DNA from: Amanita rubescens
Taxonomy: Eukaryota; Basidiomycota; Agaricomycetes; Agaricales; Amanitaceae
NCBI GenBank assembly: GCA_015039365.1
Contig: WION01000182.1
Span: 1 to 64,000 of the forward strand
Direction of reading: 5' to 3'
DNA length: 64,000 bases
Shown: in pieces, positions 1 to 10,395 of the stretch
How the letters are laid out: each line of letters opens with the position of its first letter
How positions within the stretch are numbered: position 1 is the stretch's first letter
Translations under genes and position numbers: made by a program
Notes under the pieces: model-generated
Database searches by the model: none
The model's input: only the letters and a program-made list of their open reading frames with translations
What the model was told of the DNA's origin: nothing

Positions 1-1083
1 AATATAAAAGACGAAGGAAACTCTGAGATGTCATTCACATACCAAGTTACTATGCAAAATGGAAACGACACCACCGACGCCGTTCAACACTTCCCCTGGT
101 CCGAATTTTATGCTGGAGAGACCATCGACACCCAATTCACCACTTCCACTGGACCCCACCGACCTCGACTCGTTCTTCATACCACCAACACCGACGAAGA
201 AGACGCTGACCCGAACGACTTCGTTGATGTTTCCCACAGATCTCCCGATCAAACCTCGTCTCAGACGATCCCGATCACTCCCACCGAAACCCAGGAAACC
301 CACCACGGAACATCGGAAACTCTGGCTGTACCTGGACAAATTACGGAAGATCGCAATAGCCGACCGATCCCACCTAGAAACGCTGAAGACATTAGCGTTA
401 CCTTACATAGAGAGACGGTACTTGCCAGTCACGCTTCGACTCAATCTCATAACAAACCTATTCGAGGCAACAACCAGAGTCACGGTACAGATGGGACTAA
501 CCGCGATATGGCTGGCTCCATCATACGAACCACCCCCGATCTCTATCTCAGTTATCACAGAATTACTACTTACACCAAGGTTAGAGACCGCGTCACTCTG
601 ATCTGTAACGCCGCTAGATTACAGGTCGACGCTTTTGACCAAGAAAGGATAGCTCGAGTCTGGCGACTCCTCATGGATTTCCGAACCGCCACTACCCTTG
701 CCGGTCAAGCCCGAGATCAGTACAACTATCACTGTGCCGATTTAATCGAAACGTTTGTGAACGTTACGTCATTATACTGGGAAGACGTTCATCCGAAAGG
801 AGGTAATCTAGATCAACTGGTGATAGATCTATTACGACGACTTCTCACAGCTGACGTCGAGCGCTATATCATCCTTGCTATAGAAAGCATCGACGATCAA
901 AGGTTTGGACTAAAAATACAGCCTCACGATCAGAATAACCGCATCGCTGTCAACCATTGGTTTCGCGCTACCGAAGCTACACCCGACCGACACCGAGCAA
1001 CTAGATGCATTATGGAGACAGATCGTAAATCAAGAGAAATCTGGTGCCTCACCGGAAAGATCCGAGATCTCTTGTCCAGTATC
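1..1083 (+). pseudogene. Ty3 family B: end of pol and downstream ORF (copy 1)
   Basis: The first ~30 bases match the last codons of the family B pol chromodomain (other copy near 52,711). A second ORF follows, starting at 59 with METTPPTPFNTSPG. Its frame runs to about 550. A GT-AG intron at 551-624 (74 nt) then joins it in phase to the frame that reads VDAFDQERIARVW from 625. The other copy (52,666 downward) has an intron of the same length at the same place. After about 960 the other copy continues in the first frame again (LPTDTEQLDALW), so another intron or a frameshift must lie there; I could not place it. The product is unrecognised: a proline-rich N-terminus, then a helix-rich segment (HLETLKTLALPYIER) and a second block (LIETFVNVTSLYWEDVHP). 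A single 352-aa frame at 28-1086 exists but mixes frames. The gene is cut at 1,084 by a hAT-like element. Confidence 0.55.
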
Positions 1084-2107
1084 TAGTGTTTTAAAGTCCG
1101 GTTTGGTCCGGTCTTTTTCCTATTTTGGCAAAGACCGGACCATGACCAGTTGTGACATTTATATAATTTTTGGCAACCGAAACCGAAACCGCATGCAACT
1201 GGTTGTGTCCGGTTGTGTCCACGGTTGCCTGCAGTTGCAACCGGTTTTTGATGGACCGGTTGTCAACCCATCCAAGACCGGTCACAACTGGTCACAACTG
1301 GTCTTGTACTGGTGTCATCCAAGTCTCCATCAGCGCATCCACCCCACCAATACCTCTCATCACACCATTAACCCTCAAATACATCTAAACATGCACCCAT
1401 GCACCCATCTAACCCATCATAATTAATAATTATATGTACTCCAACCCTTAGAATAATTTTAATGTAATTTTTCCATGACATATGTACTGTCAATGACATC
1501 CAAGTGTCCCAACCAACCAAAAAAATGTAAAAATACTCCGCTGATGATGATACTGTGATCGGCGGAGTTTTTTTCTATTTTTATCTAGGGCAACATCTTA
1601 CAACCAAAAAATACTCTGCTGATGATGGTACTGTGATTGGCGGAGCTTTTTCTATTTTATCAAGGGCAACATCTCACTGCTCACCCACCAATCCATCCAT
1701 AGACTGTAAAAATACTCCGCCTATGAAGGTATTGTGATCAGCGGAGCTTTTTTCTATTTTTATCATGGGTGACATCTGACTGCCCACCCACCAATCCATC
1801 CATAGACTGTAAAAATACTCCGCTGATGATGGTATTGTGATCAGCAGAGTTTTTTTCTATTTTTATCAAGGGTGACATCTGACTGCCCACCCACCAATCC
1901 ACCCCTCAACCCCTCTAAAAAGTTGCCACAAAAGACCGGTTGCAACCGGTCTTTAACCGGTTTTCAAAAACAGCCAGGGTGAGGCAACCGAAACCGAAAC
2001 TGGTTTCAATTGAAGGCAACCGCAACCGCGGTTCAGTTGCAACCGATCATCGGTCCGGTTCGGTTGCCGGTTTTTTTCCGGTCTGGCAACTGGACTTTTA
2101 AACACTA
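1084..2107. mobile_element. hAT-like non-autonomous element with tandem hairpins
   Basis: The ends are imperfect inverted repeats: TAGTGTTTTAAAGTCCGG at the left and, on the other strand at the right, TAGTGTTTAAAAGTCCAG. TAGNG termini are typical of hAT elements. Both subterminal regions (about 1,095-1,310 and 1,935-2,100) are filled with variants of ACCGGTC/GACCGGT in both orientations, probably transposase-binding repeats. The middle holds four tandem hairpin units (separate entry). No coding region is visible. The flanking 8-mers CCAGTATC and TTGGTTGG do not match, and the flanks belong to two different Ty3 families, so recombination between copies, not simple insertion, probably made this junction. 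Confidence 0.7.
1525..1895 (+). repeat. Four tandem hairpin units
   Basis: The unit is about 105 bp. Each contains a stem such as ACTCCGCTGAT (1,535-1,545) pairing with ATCGGCGGAGT (1,558-1,568) over a 12-nt loop, then a T-run and TTCTATTTTTAT. Further units lie near 1,610, 1,712 and 1,814. The stem changes between units while pairing is mostly kept. The same cassette occurs at 44,343-44,400 and three times at 60,355-60,640. Confidence 0.8.
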
Positions 2108-2914
2108 TTGGTTGGCAGTAGCCCAATTCTGTCATAACAATCAAGTACACTCGGCAACGGGATTCTCTCCCTTCTTCTTGAATAACGGATGAAATCCTAA
2201 CAAAGGACTTGAATTGACAATAGAACGGAAGGTGCAGGCGGTAGATGAATGGGTTGATCGACTGGTGGAAGCATGCGATCAAGCACGACGGGGACTGAAC
2301 AGAGCGGCAGAAAATATGCGAAAACAGTATGATAAAAAGAGACAACCAACACAGGATTATCGAACGGGAGATAAAGTATATATTAGTGCCCAAAACCTCC
2401 CTTCATTATGAGTGACAAAGAAGTTGGAAGGGAAGTTCGTAGGGCCTTACGAGGTGATAGAGAAAGTGGGATTAGCGGCTTATCGGGTTAAGATACCGGC
2501 ATCCTGGAAAATCTATAACGTCTTCAATGAAGTGTTATTGAAACCCCATACACCGGCCAAATTCCTGAAACAGAAGGCACAAGAAAGAGAATGGGATAGG
2601 AAGAAAGAAGAGGATCATACGAAAAGAGATGAGGAGTTTGAAGTAGAAGAAGTGATCGATAGTAGACAGAGGATGCAGAAAGGAAGTCGGATGGGGAGAT
2701 TGGAGTATTTAGTGAAATGGAGAGGATACCCAAATGAGGAGGCGACATGGGAACCGGCGGATAACCTCAAAAACGCCCATCGCAAGGTCCAGGCGTTTCA
2801 CAAGAAGAAGCCGAGTGCGCCGCGACCGCTAGCGATGCCTGCCAAGTTTTTCCAGAGGTATCACAACTATACCGATCCGCCAGTCCACCAACAACTATTT
2901 GGATGGGAAGATGG
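2108..2914 (+). pseudogene. Ty3 family C pol: integrase C-terminus and chromodomain
   Basis: This is the 3' part of a Ty3/chromovirus polyprotein. It begins inside the integrase (GWQ-like start, then WLAVAQFCHNN and HSATGFSPFFLNNG), continues through the integrase C-terminal module (GPYEVIEKVG, YRVKIPASW) and reaches a chromodomain with YLVKWRGYPNEEATWEP. Two in-frame TGA codons break it. One is after FFLNNG (TGG to TGA is plausible) and one is after NLPSL, where relatives usually have Arg (CGA to TGA). The last codons at 2,911-2,914 are interrupted by the LTR element at 2,915-10,816, and the frame resumes at 10,817. The 5' part of pol is missing, replaced by the hAT-like element. Chromodomain integrases target integration to modified histones; this copy is dead. 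Confidence 0.85.
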
Positions 2915-3210
2915 TGTAAAGTGGTTAAGATGATAGTGGTTATTCCTTATACAAACACCCGTTGCGCCAACAGTGTGCACTGGACCAAGATATATTCTTG
3001 AGACGTGCTATGTAGCGTAGGTGGGTAAAGTATAGGATGATTATGTAATGTGTCAATGCGTGAATATACAGTCACGCGTGACTTCAACTATATACAGTAT
3101 ATCTATGGGAGTTGTCCACAGCTCCCCGGTCTTCAGGCTTGGAGATCCTCTGGATCTCCGACATCATGAATATCCATATGGCTTCAGGCAGCTCTTGTAG
3201 CTACCTTACA
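2915..3210 (-). repeat. 3' LTR of element Y
   Basis: 296 bp, TG...CA (TGTAAAGTGG ... CTACCTTACA on the plus strand). It appears identical to 10,521-10,816. It contains a 14-bp perfect palindrome, AGTCACGCGTGACT (3,070-3,083), and an 8-bp hairpin at 3,141-3,159 (GGAGATCC, loop TCT, GGATCTCC). Confidence 0.95.
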
Positions 3211-3221
3211 CTCTCCCCCAC
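3211..3221 (-). promoter_or_regulatory. Polypurine tract of element Y
   Basis: On the minus strand this reads GTGGGGGAGAG directly against the LTR. This is the expected position and composition of the plus-strand primer of an LTR element. The other end of the internal region (10,505-10,520) is a much weaker candidate, which sets the element's orientation. Confidence 0.65.
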
Positions 3222-5700
3222 AAGATCATGTAATGATCTTAAATTGAAACAAAGATGCTAACGAAAATTCGGGCTTGAGGACATCATTTCATCTTGAGAA
3301 AATTCCCCAAGGTGATGGTGTAGGCCTCACATCCTCCCCCACTTGCCACAAGTTACGGGGCAAGGGTAGAAATTGAGGGGGAAAATATTTCCGTGCAAAA
3401 TTCAATGTAGGGGCACCATTTTCCATGGAGAGACAGTAAATCGTCATAGGAATTTACTTCTTCTATCCTCGGAGGTGTAGAGTAGTTATAGGCGCTTGTT
3501 CCTTTCGAAAGCGAACATTTCCGACGTGATGTGAGTGAGAACGAGTCTTCTGAACGTTTGACGAGGGTGCGCGTCGAAATTCGACGTTCCTTCCATGTTT
3601 GGAAGTTCGTGACTGGGTGTGACCGACCAGAATTCGAGAGAGAGGTTGCAGGCATTCTCAAGTGGCGTAGATGGGATTTCGACTCGTGAAGAGATGCCTT
3701 TGTATATAGACTTCACTCAGAGCAAGTTTGAAGTCTAGACATCGAAACGGTGGGTCGGTGTGAACGTTTGAAGCTTGGGCGCGTCAGCGTCGGTGTGACT
3801 TCCGAATAAGGAAGGTCGCGGGTCGCCTGGGTCTTCATGGTCGTAGTGTGCTGTACTTCAGCACAAGGTTGAGGGGGGTGTTGGGAGCTTCCCAATGTGA
3901 ACTTCTGGCAGCATCCAGCTGCCTGAGTGAGGTCCGAGCCTCACTAGATTGGGACGTGACGCGCGCGTCGGGATCTTGATGAGCCTTCCAGATTTGGAAG
4001 GTCGGTGGTCATGTGACACGCGCGACTTGTGCGTCAAGTCTGTTTATCGCTAGGGCTACCCAGCGATAACGATGAGAAGGGGAGCTCCTATCGACTGGAG
4101 CTCATCAAACAATATGGTGACGGCTACAAGAGCCATCTGGATCCCTTCTGCGCAGTAGAGAGGCAGGGAGAACGAGAGAGAGAGAAGGGGGGATGACAGC
4201 ATGTGGTTAAGAGGACGAGGTAAGTTCCTCGTTTCTTTCTTCTTCTTTCTTGCGACTGACTGACGTCGATGGTCGTGTTAGGAACTGTACGATGTCAACG
4301 TAATCGGGTACCGCGGTGGGAGGTGTGGATAAGATGGTATAGGCGCAATCTCGGGAACCACTCAATGGTGAGCAGTTGGGTGAATTCTCCCCCACAGCGC
4401 CTGTCCTGGGGAGAATGAGAGATGTTCTCGATACCAGGCGAGTACCCGGCATCGTTCTTGTTGAAACGGCTGACACGCATCTGTATTAGACGCATACTTC
4501 GACTCGACAACGAGGATCCAGTCTTGCGTGTCTCAGCAGGATGGGGACGGGATCAGGAGATGCCCATGCGATGTTGTCGATGGACGGTGAAGCGCGGGAG
4601 TGCTGAGAAGGATACAGGTGGCGAGACAGGACGAGGATGAGGATTTGGGGCACGGTATGCTTTCCTCATCTTTCCTCTTCCGTATTCTCGCTGACTGTTT
4701 CTCGTAGCGTTGTCGTACAGGTGCGGTAGACCTTGAACGGACCGACGTGAATGGGAAAACTCAAAGCTAGGATGTTTATTGCGCCTTGGAGAGTTCATCG
4801 AAACTCTCCTGCGCCTTTGGAGATACTAGGATCGACTTTGATTCGTTCGCGAGTCTCTTCCCCACAGAAGGAAAAAAAAAAAAAAAATTCGGCGGAGATA
4901 GTTATTGGGATTCTCGGGATAGCTTCCCAAGAGTACAAGCATAGTAGGTAAGTCCTACTACGTTCGTGGTGGCGTCTTTGTTGACGACGTTGAACCAGCG
5001 CCTCGTATGTGCATTATCCGGGTAAGCGGCCCACGAAATTGATAGTGAGGAGGGAGCGGGATGATTTCGAGACTAGGTAAGTCTCGTCTTTCCTGCTTTC
5101 CATCCTCGTATTGGCAGTTTGAAGAAACCGGCGTGGTTTCTCGGGTAGACGGATTGAAAGGGAGGACTAGCACTGGACCTCAAGAGTGTTTCCAAGGCCT
5201 GGACAGTATGTCGGCCTCGAGGTTAGGACTTAGCGTCGACCTCTCATTCGTCAGCATTAACAAGTTGACCAAATAGGGAGTCGCAAGCACAGGAGAAAGG
5301 GATCGGGTAAAGGACGGAGACTATCACTTGCGTATGTCTCTTTTTCCTTTCGGCTCTCCTGTACCTCCACTAACTGCGGCATGCGCTAGACGTGGTTTTC
5401 CTGAATACGCGAGTGTCCAATGGGTAGGTCAGAAGACTCAATAGTATCTTCCGTAAGTTTTCCGAGATTTAGCTTAGCTTTCGGTTGGTTTATTATTTCT
5501 TAGCGAATCGCGATTGACTCGCCGAGTCCCTTCCCCTTCAAACGAAGAGGAGCAAATTAAGTGTTCGGAGACTCTGGTGTGTCTCCGTGGTTGTAATTGA
5601 TTAAGTTGATTAATTAAGTGAGTCGTTAACTCGGATATAGTCGTTTTGCTGATAAATATCTTCATAATTTACAGGATTTACAAGCTTGAGGGACTCGGAA
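3222..5700 (-). other. Element Y 3' region, no recognisable gene
   Basis: About 2.5 kb between the ORF stop and the 3' LTR. Only ORFs of about 100 codons or less are present on either strand and none shows a known domain. Several GTAAGT strings look like splice donors on the plus strand, but most sit in hairpin loops (for example 4,215-4,232, 4,942-4,960 and 5,068-5,086), so I do not call introns. A 17-nt A-run lies near 4,869-4,886. Other perfect stems are at 3,222-3,240, 3,926-3,945, 4,044-4,069, 4,384-4,416, 4,788-4,809, 5,123-5,141 and 5,566-5,587. Confidence 0.7.
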
Positions 5701-8700
5701 TCACGGTGAAGCCAACACCGAACGACACGAACGAGAATATTGACAACGCGGAGATTCCGCGCAACGCTCGTGGGTCAGGGAGTGACCCGACTCAGTCGTT
5801 GTTTCGGCCTCAGGACCGGGATCATTTCCGAGTACGAAATTCATTGATTTGGGCGGCATCGTTTCCGCCCAGTGTAGATGTGAGTGATGTTCACTCATAA
5901 AGTTTGTTTTATTGACGACACTATAGTTTTGTCGTCTGTAGTTAACCGCTACGTCGGGCGGTTTATGACGGGTGCGCCAAATACGTTTGACGCACGTGGA
6001 ATCAGGAGTTTCCGCCCACCACGAAGGCTCGGGTGGAAGAGACGGTGGCGCGTTTGCTGCGGCCTTGGCGTCGACATAGGGATAAGAAGGAGGGGCTGAA
6101 GTGGGAGTCTTGTCGTCCTCGTGGATGATTGTGTACTCCGTCTCTTCAGCCTCGCGATTGTGGATTGCGCGGAAGGTAATGGCACTGAAGACCCACATCA
6201 TTCTCAACGACGTGCCAAGACTACAGCCAAGGTCAAAAGCGACGACTTGGCTAGCGCGTTTGAGTATAGGCGGTGTGAGCACCACCACGGGTTGAGGTGA
6301 GTACGCAGCGGCACTTGGGTTGAATAACTGGCTGATGACATTACAGGGATATCGTCGGAGCGAAAAGGACCAGTCGAGTTCGTTACTCGATTGCTTTGAA
6401 GATCCGACCAGTTGACGCAACGCACTATTCAAAATGTCTAGGATTTGTCGTTGGGATGAATCAAGACAGTCGGGGACACAGCCCAACTGTGTGGGGTGTT
6501 GGACCAGCTGATGCGATTCGAAGGAGATGTCCTTCAGCTGGTGTGGTGAAACGGCCTGCGTAGGAAGGGTAGCCATATGCGTGAGTGGAGCGAGGGCCAT
6601 ACAAGGACCAGGTGAGTGCAAGTTGCTACTCATTTCCTCGTTATTGAAAACATATGGGCCTCGTAGTCGCGTTTCTTCCTCGTTGGACAGCGCTAGGTCT
6701 TGAGGGGTGTCTTCAACACGTTCCTCGACGTTGACGGACTCCGGGAGTCTTTCCGCACGACTTTCCGAGACCTCAACATGGGAGATTCCCAATGTAGACT
6801 CAGGATGGTGCGAGACCGGGTTTGAACAAGTGGTAGAGAGCCCAATGGCTCTTGGGACGTAGAGCTGCTGAGGAGCAGCTTCGGGCTGAACCGGAGAGGA
6901 TTCGGGTTCTTCAGGTTCAAGCCTTGGTGAGCATGAGTCCACGCTCGCCTCTGTTTCTTTTCTAATAACAGACAGGGCTTGTCGTAGGGATGCGAACTCA
7001 GCTTCCGACTTATCGGGTGGACCCTTAGAAGCACGACGAACATTTCCGTCGTAATCAAGTGAGCGTCTGCGTTTGCGTTCTTGAACGTACGCTGCAGCGC
7101 TCGCTAAATGCCTTCCTTCTGAAACTTCAGAAGGATAGTTGTTGGGGTTAGACTGCCTTCGAACAGTCTGGGAGTTCCGTGAGTATACCTTACTCACTGT
7201 TGTTCTGTCATTGACAACATTTAGGCCATGTTGTCTAGATACTGCCTCAATAGGTGGCCTGTCCTCGTCTAGTGGGTGACGAGGAGCCTCTGCTTGGACG
7301 GAAGAGGTAGCGGGAGCAGGGACGGATGGCATGGACGCTACCGAGGCATTAGGTGAGGACATTTCCTCACTTATGTGCTGTATATTAACGACGGTGGTGT
7401 CGTAGATCCGCCGTTTCTCCCCCAATTCGATTGAAAGTAAAGAAGATTGGACCCGTATGTTAGAAGGTCCAGGAATTGACGTAGAGCGTTCGATTACGCT
7501 CTCTTTTGACGTTTCGAGAGGCGCAGGTGCGTTCCTCTCGACTTCAACAGTTCTTTTGAGCTGTTGCGGCTTTCTCGCAGAGGGAGCGAGTAAATTCTTA
7601 CCAGCCCGCACGTTTAAGGCTGGCTCAGGGACTCTAGAACGGACTTCATTCTTTTGGTGAGTGACTTTACTCACTACCAGTTTCTTGTTCGTAACGTGAA
7701 CCTCACGTCGTTTAGAAACACGAGGAGGTGAACGGATTAGCTCATTTTGGAGCTGTGAAGAGGGGATGGCCGGTGTAGGGGAGACTGGCGAAGGTTTTGG
7801 CACCAAGGAAGTTTCCTTGGCAAAGGGCATGTATTCTGTCCGACTTGCTAGCTTTCTTGTACTGACCGCTGTGTCTCCAATTCGAGACTTCGATTCGGAC
7901 ACAGTAGCAACTGTTCTGCTAGGTAGAACCTTCGGGATCCGACAAACGGAGTCGTTGAGGATAGAGGAGCGTCGAACTGTACGCTCCTGAACGTGTACCA
8001 CGGCTTTCACATGTGGTCTTCCTTCCGACACTTCGGAAGGAGTTTTCAAGAGTTCGGACTGCTTACGAGCGGTCCTAGGGTACGGTGAGTATACTTTACT
8101 CACTCTTGATGGCTTTGAGCTGCTAACGATGTTTGGATCATATTGTTGTGATACCACCTTAGCAGATGATTCATCCTCGTCTGCGGGTTCACCAGAGGGT
8201 TCGGCTTGAACAGAGAGGACGGGAAGGATGACGGGATTGGGAGCTGACAGTGTAGGGACTGCCACGTCATCAGTTGAGGAGGCTTCCTCACTTCCTCGAT
8301 GTGTACTGACAATGTCATAGTTACGTTGTCTCGGTAACACCTCAATAGGTGTTGTAACCTTGGGAGACCGACGAGGAGAAGTACCACGAGTAGGAGGGAC
8401 AGGTGAGGATCGGACTTCCTCGTCTACGTTGTCGTATATATTGACAATGTTCAGGCTGCATCGTCTCGATACCACCTCAGCCGGTGGTGAAGCCTCATCT
8501 GGAGATTGACGAGTAGGCATGTTACGTGCAGGGAGAGCAGGTGAGGAAACTTCCTCATCTTCGTTATTGTGTATACTAACGATGTTTAGGCTACATCGTA
8601 ATACTGGTACCACCTCAAAGGGTGGTAGTATAAGTCCGTTTGAAGGTGCGCGAGCAGGTGCAGTTGGGAATGCGGGAACAGTAGAGGCAACAGAAGAGGG

Positions 8701-10395
8701 GACTAGCGACGTGGAGTCTTCCGGGACCAGTGAGGATACTTCCTCACTTTCGACATTCTGTATACTGACAACGGCATCGCAAACTTGCCGTTTCTCCCCC
8801 ATTTCACCAGAAAAGGAAGAAATATAGCCGGGCGCGCTCACGAATCCAAGAGCATCAGGCGAGCGCGCGGGTATGTGCTCATTTGAGATTTCGGGAAGTA
8901 AGGGTGAGCTCCCCTCTACTTCTATAATTTGTTCGAGTTGAACTACCTCTCGTACAGCGGGAGGTTCGCTGATTGCTGACTTTGTGGTGACGACACGATC
9001 GCATCGTTTAGGAAGCCACGAAGGCGCGAGGGTTAGCTCATGTTTGAGCTGAGCTGAAGGATTGGCCCGTATAGAGGTGACGGGCAAAGATTCAGACAGC
9101 GAGAGGGCTGTCTCGGTTGAAGGTGCGTATTTGACTGCGCTCTCTTGTTCCTTCGTGCTAACCAACTTATATCCAATTCGAGACTTCGATTTGGACTCAG
9201 CGCGAGGGATAGGAGCACAACGTGCGACGGCGGCGACAACTTGATACTTTGACGAAGATCCGACAACTCTCGTACTTTTGTCTGGAAGTTTCCGGACAAA
9301 CACGGAGGGTTCCAACATTGGCGGCGGTATACGCTTATCACGCGTATTGGATTTCCGAGACGGTGTATGAGAGACGGACAATTCCGTCTTCTTAGACGAT
9401 TCCGAGGGAAGTTTCCCTCGTGAATCTAAACCACGAGCTATTGCTGGCTCGTTGGGCTTACTCGGTGAATTCCTTTGGAGTTCACGAGATGCGGGAGTGA
9501 GGTCCGGCTTCAACGAGCTCGGACGCTCTTGAGTACGAGTGACTTGAACTCGTCTCGGGGTATCTGGAGACTCAAGGGCCGAGTCTCTCTTTCCAGCATC
9601 GTACTTGACTCGTGGAGAGTCGTGTTTGCGTGGAACGGTTGAAGGACGGGGCTTGTCCTCCATAGGGAGAAGGGTGGTCCTACTCGGAGTTGAGACAGGA
9701 CGTGTTGGCGTTGACGCACTTCGGACGCGTTCTCGCTTGTCTACAGTCGTCTTTGAGATGATTCCGGGACTCTTCCTCGTTGTCTCGGCGGTTGCCAATA
9801 GTGGTGACAGCTTGTTACCGGGGTCTTGAGTCGGAGGTTGGCTATCCGAGTGGGTAAGGTCGTGAGTGAGCTGAATGCGTACACGTGAATCCCAGATTTC
9901 AGCAAGCTTCAGGAATGGCTTGGGTAACGTGTCCGAGGCATAAGAACCATTATGCAAGCATAGGTACGCGTTGCGGAAGTTGAGTTGAACGACGCGTGAA
10001 TGCTCGTTGAGTCTGAAGTGAGACTTCAAGTATGTCGCGATGAACACGTCAAACTCAGTTGCGTGATCGGATATGAGTTGAGAACACTGAAGATAATGTT
10101 CTCGTTTATGAGCGGGGAAGACTTTCCGCCAGCTCTTAAGGGTACTGGATATTATTTCCAGTTCACGAGACAATGTTGAGCTGAAGTTCAACTGAACTTC
10201 ATTGCGTATTTGCTCACTACGAGCCTCAAGCTCGTAGTACTTAGTTTTCATTCGTTTTCGTGAGGAATGATACCTCCTCTCCTTCTCGGGAAGGAGCAAT
10301 GAGGAGGTTTCCTCAATTGCGAGATTCAAACTTTCCCGAGGGTTCGTTTCCCTCGGGATATCCAGTGGAGGCTTCTTGGAGCCTCCTGGGGCCAT
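5701..10395 (-). CDS. 1,564-aa orphan protein of LTR element Y
   Basis: One uninterrupted reading frame starting MAPGGSKKPPLDIPRE, just inside the 5' LTR, where a Gag would start. I do not recognise any family. Residues ~1-190 are compact and charged (KYYELEARSEQIRNEV, LISDHATEFDVFIATYLK, WDSRVRIQLTH) and could form a helical, Gag-like domain; this is inference. Residues ~200-1,200 are low-complexity, rich in Ser, Pro, Arg and Glu, with diverged internal repeats: copies of a SLNIVSIHNNEDEEVSSP-type unit, and a larger module seen twice (VSKVYSPYPRTARKQSE and VSKVYSRNSQTVRRQSN, each followed by PSEVSEGR and VQER). A hydrophobic stretch lies near residues 1,384-1,410 and a PPSY motif near 1,435. 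There are no catalytic or zinc-knuckle motifs. The open frame over 4.7 kb and the young insertion suggest the protein was under selection until recently. Confidence 0.8.
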   Translation of the reverse strand: MAPGGSKKPPLDIPRETNPRESLNLAIEETSSLLLPEKERRYHSSRKRMKTKYYELEARSEQIRNEVQLNFSSTLSRELEIISSTLKSWRKVFPAHKREHYLQCSQLISDHATEFDVFIATYLKSHFRLNEHSRVVQLNFRNAYLCLHNGSYASDTLPKPFLKLAEIWDSRVRIQLTHDLTHSDSQPPTQDPGNKLSPLLATAETTRKSPGIISKTTVDKRERVRSASTPTRPVSTPSRTTLLPMEDKPRPSTVPRKHDSPRVKYDAGKRDSALESPDTPRRVQVTRTQERPSSLKPDLTPASRELQRNSPSKPNEPAIARGLDSRGKLPSESSKKTELSVSHTPSRKSNTRDKRIPPPMLEPSVFVRKLPDKSTRVVGSSSKYQVVAAVARCAPIPRAESKSKSRIGYKLVSTKEQESAVKYAPSTETALSLSESLPVTSIRANPSAQLKHELTLAPSWLPKRCDRVVTTKSAISEPPAVREVVQLEQIIEVEGSSPLLPEISNEHIPARSPDALGFVSAPGYISSFSGEMGEKRQVCDAVVSIQNVESEEVSSLVPEDSTSLVPSSVASTVPAFPTAPARAPSNGLILPPFEVVPVLRCSLNIVSIHNNEDEEVSSPALPARNMPTRQSPDEASPPAEVVSRRCSLNIVNIYDNVDEEVRSSPVPPTRGTSPRRSPKVTTPIEVLPRQRNYDIVSTHRGSEEASSTDDVAVPTLSAPNPVILPVLSVQAEPSGEPADEDESSAKVVSQQYDPNIVSSSKPSRVSKVYSPYPRTARKQSELLKTPSEVSEGRPHVKAVVHVQERTVRRSSILNDSVCRIPKVLPSRTVATVSESKSRIGDTAVSTRKLASRTEYMPFAKETSLVPKPSPVSPTPAIPSSQLQNELIRSPPRVSKRREVHVTNKKLVVSKVTHQKNEVRSRVPEPALNVRAGKNLLAPSARKPQQLKRTVEVERNAPAPLETSKESVIERSTSIPGPSNIRVQSSLLSIELGEKRRIYDTTVVNIQHISEEMSSPNASVASMPSVPAPATSSVQAEAPRHPLDEDRPPIEAVSRQHGLNVVNDRTTVSKVYSRNSQTVRRQSNPNNYPSEVSEGRHLASAAAYVQERKRRRSLDYDGNVRRASKGPPDKSEAEFASLRQALSVIRKETEASVDSCSPRLEPEEPESSPVQPEAAPQQLYVPRAIGLSTTCSNPVSHHPESTLGISHVEVSESRAERLPESVNVEERVEDTPQDLALSNEEETRLRGPYVFNNEEMSSNLHSPGPCMALAPLTHMATLPTQAVSPHQLKDISFESHQLVQHPTQLGCVPDCLDSSQRQILDILNSALRQLVGSSKQSSNELDWSFSLRRYPCNVISQLFNPSAAAYSPQPVVVLTPPILKRASQVVAFDLGCSLGTSLRMMWVFSAITFRAIHNREAEETEYTIIHEDDKTPTSAPPSYPYVDAKAAANAPPSLPPEPSWWAETPDSTCVKRIWRTRHKPPDVAVNYRRQNYSVVNKTNFMSEHHSHLHWAETMPPKSMNFVLGNDPGPEAETTTESGHSLTHERCAESPRCQYSRSCRSVLASP

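Noticed and set aside
28..1086. A single 352-aa gene in one frame
   Set aside because: Comparison with the second copy shows the conserved protein changes frame at about 550/625 across a shared 74-nt intron and again after about 960. The long frame is partly out of phase with the real product.
1525..1895. CRISPR-like array
   Set aside because: The repeats are longer than typical, the spacers are themselves repetitive, the unit is a transposon-internal hairpin, and the DNA is eukaryotic.
4205..5480. Spliced plus-strand gene suggested by several GTAAGT donors in element Y
   Set aside because: Most of these strings sit in loops of perfect hairpins, no consistent exon frame links them, and the element's orientation is minus.
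5701..6150. Envelope-like C-terminus (hydrophobic segment and PPSY) of the 1,564-aa protein
   Set aside because: There is no signal peptide, no Cys pattern and no cleavage site. The hydrophobic stretch is short and contains Asp and Arg. Mentioned only as a feature of the ORF.
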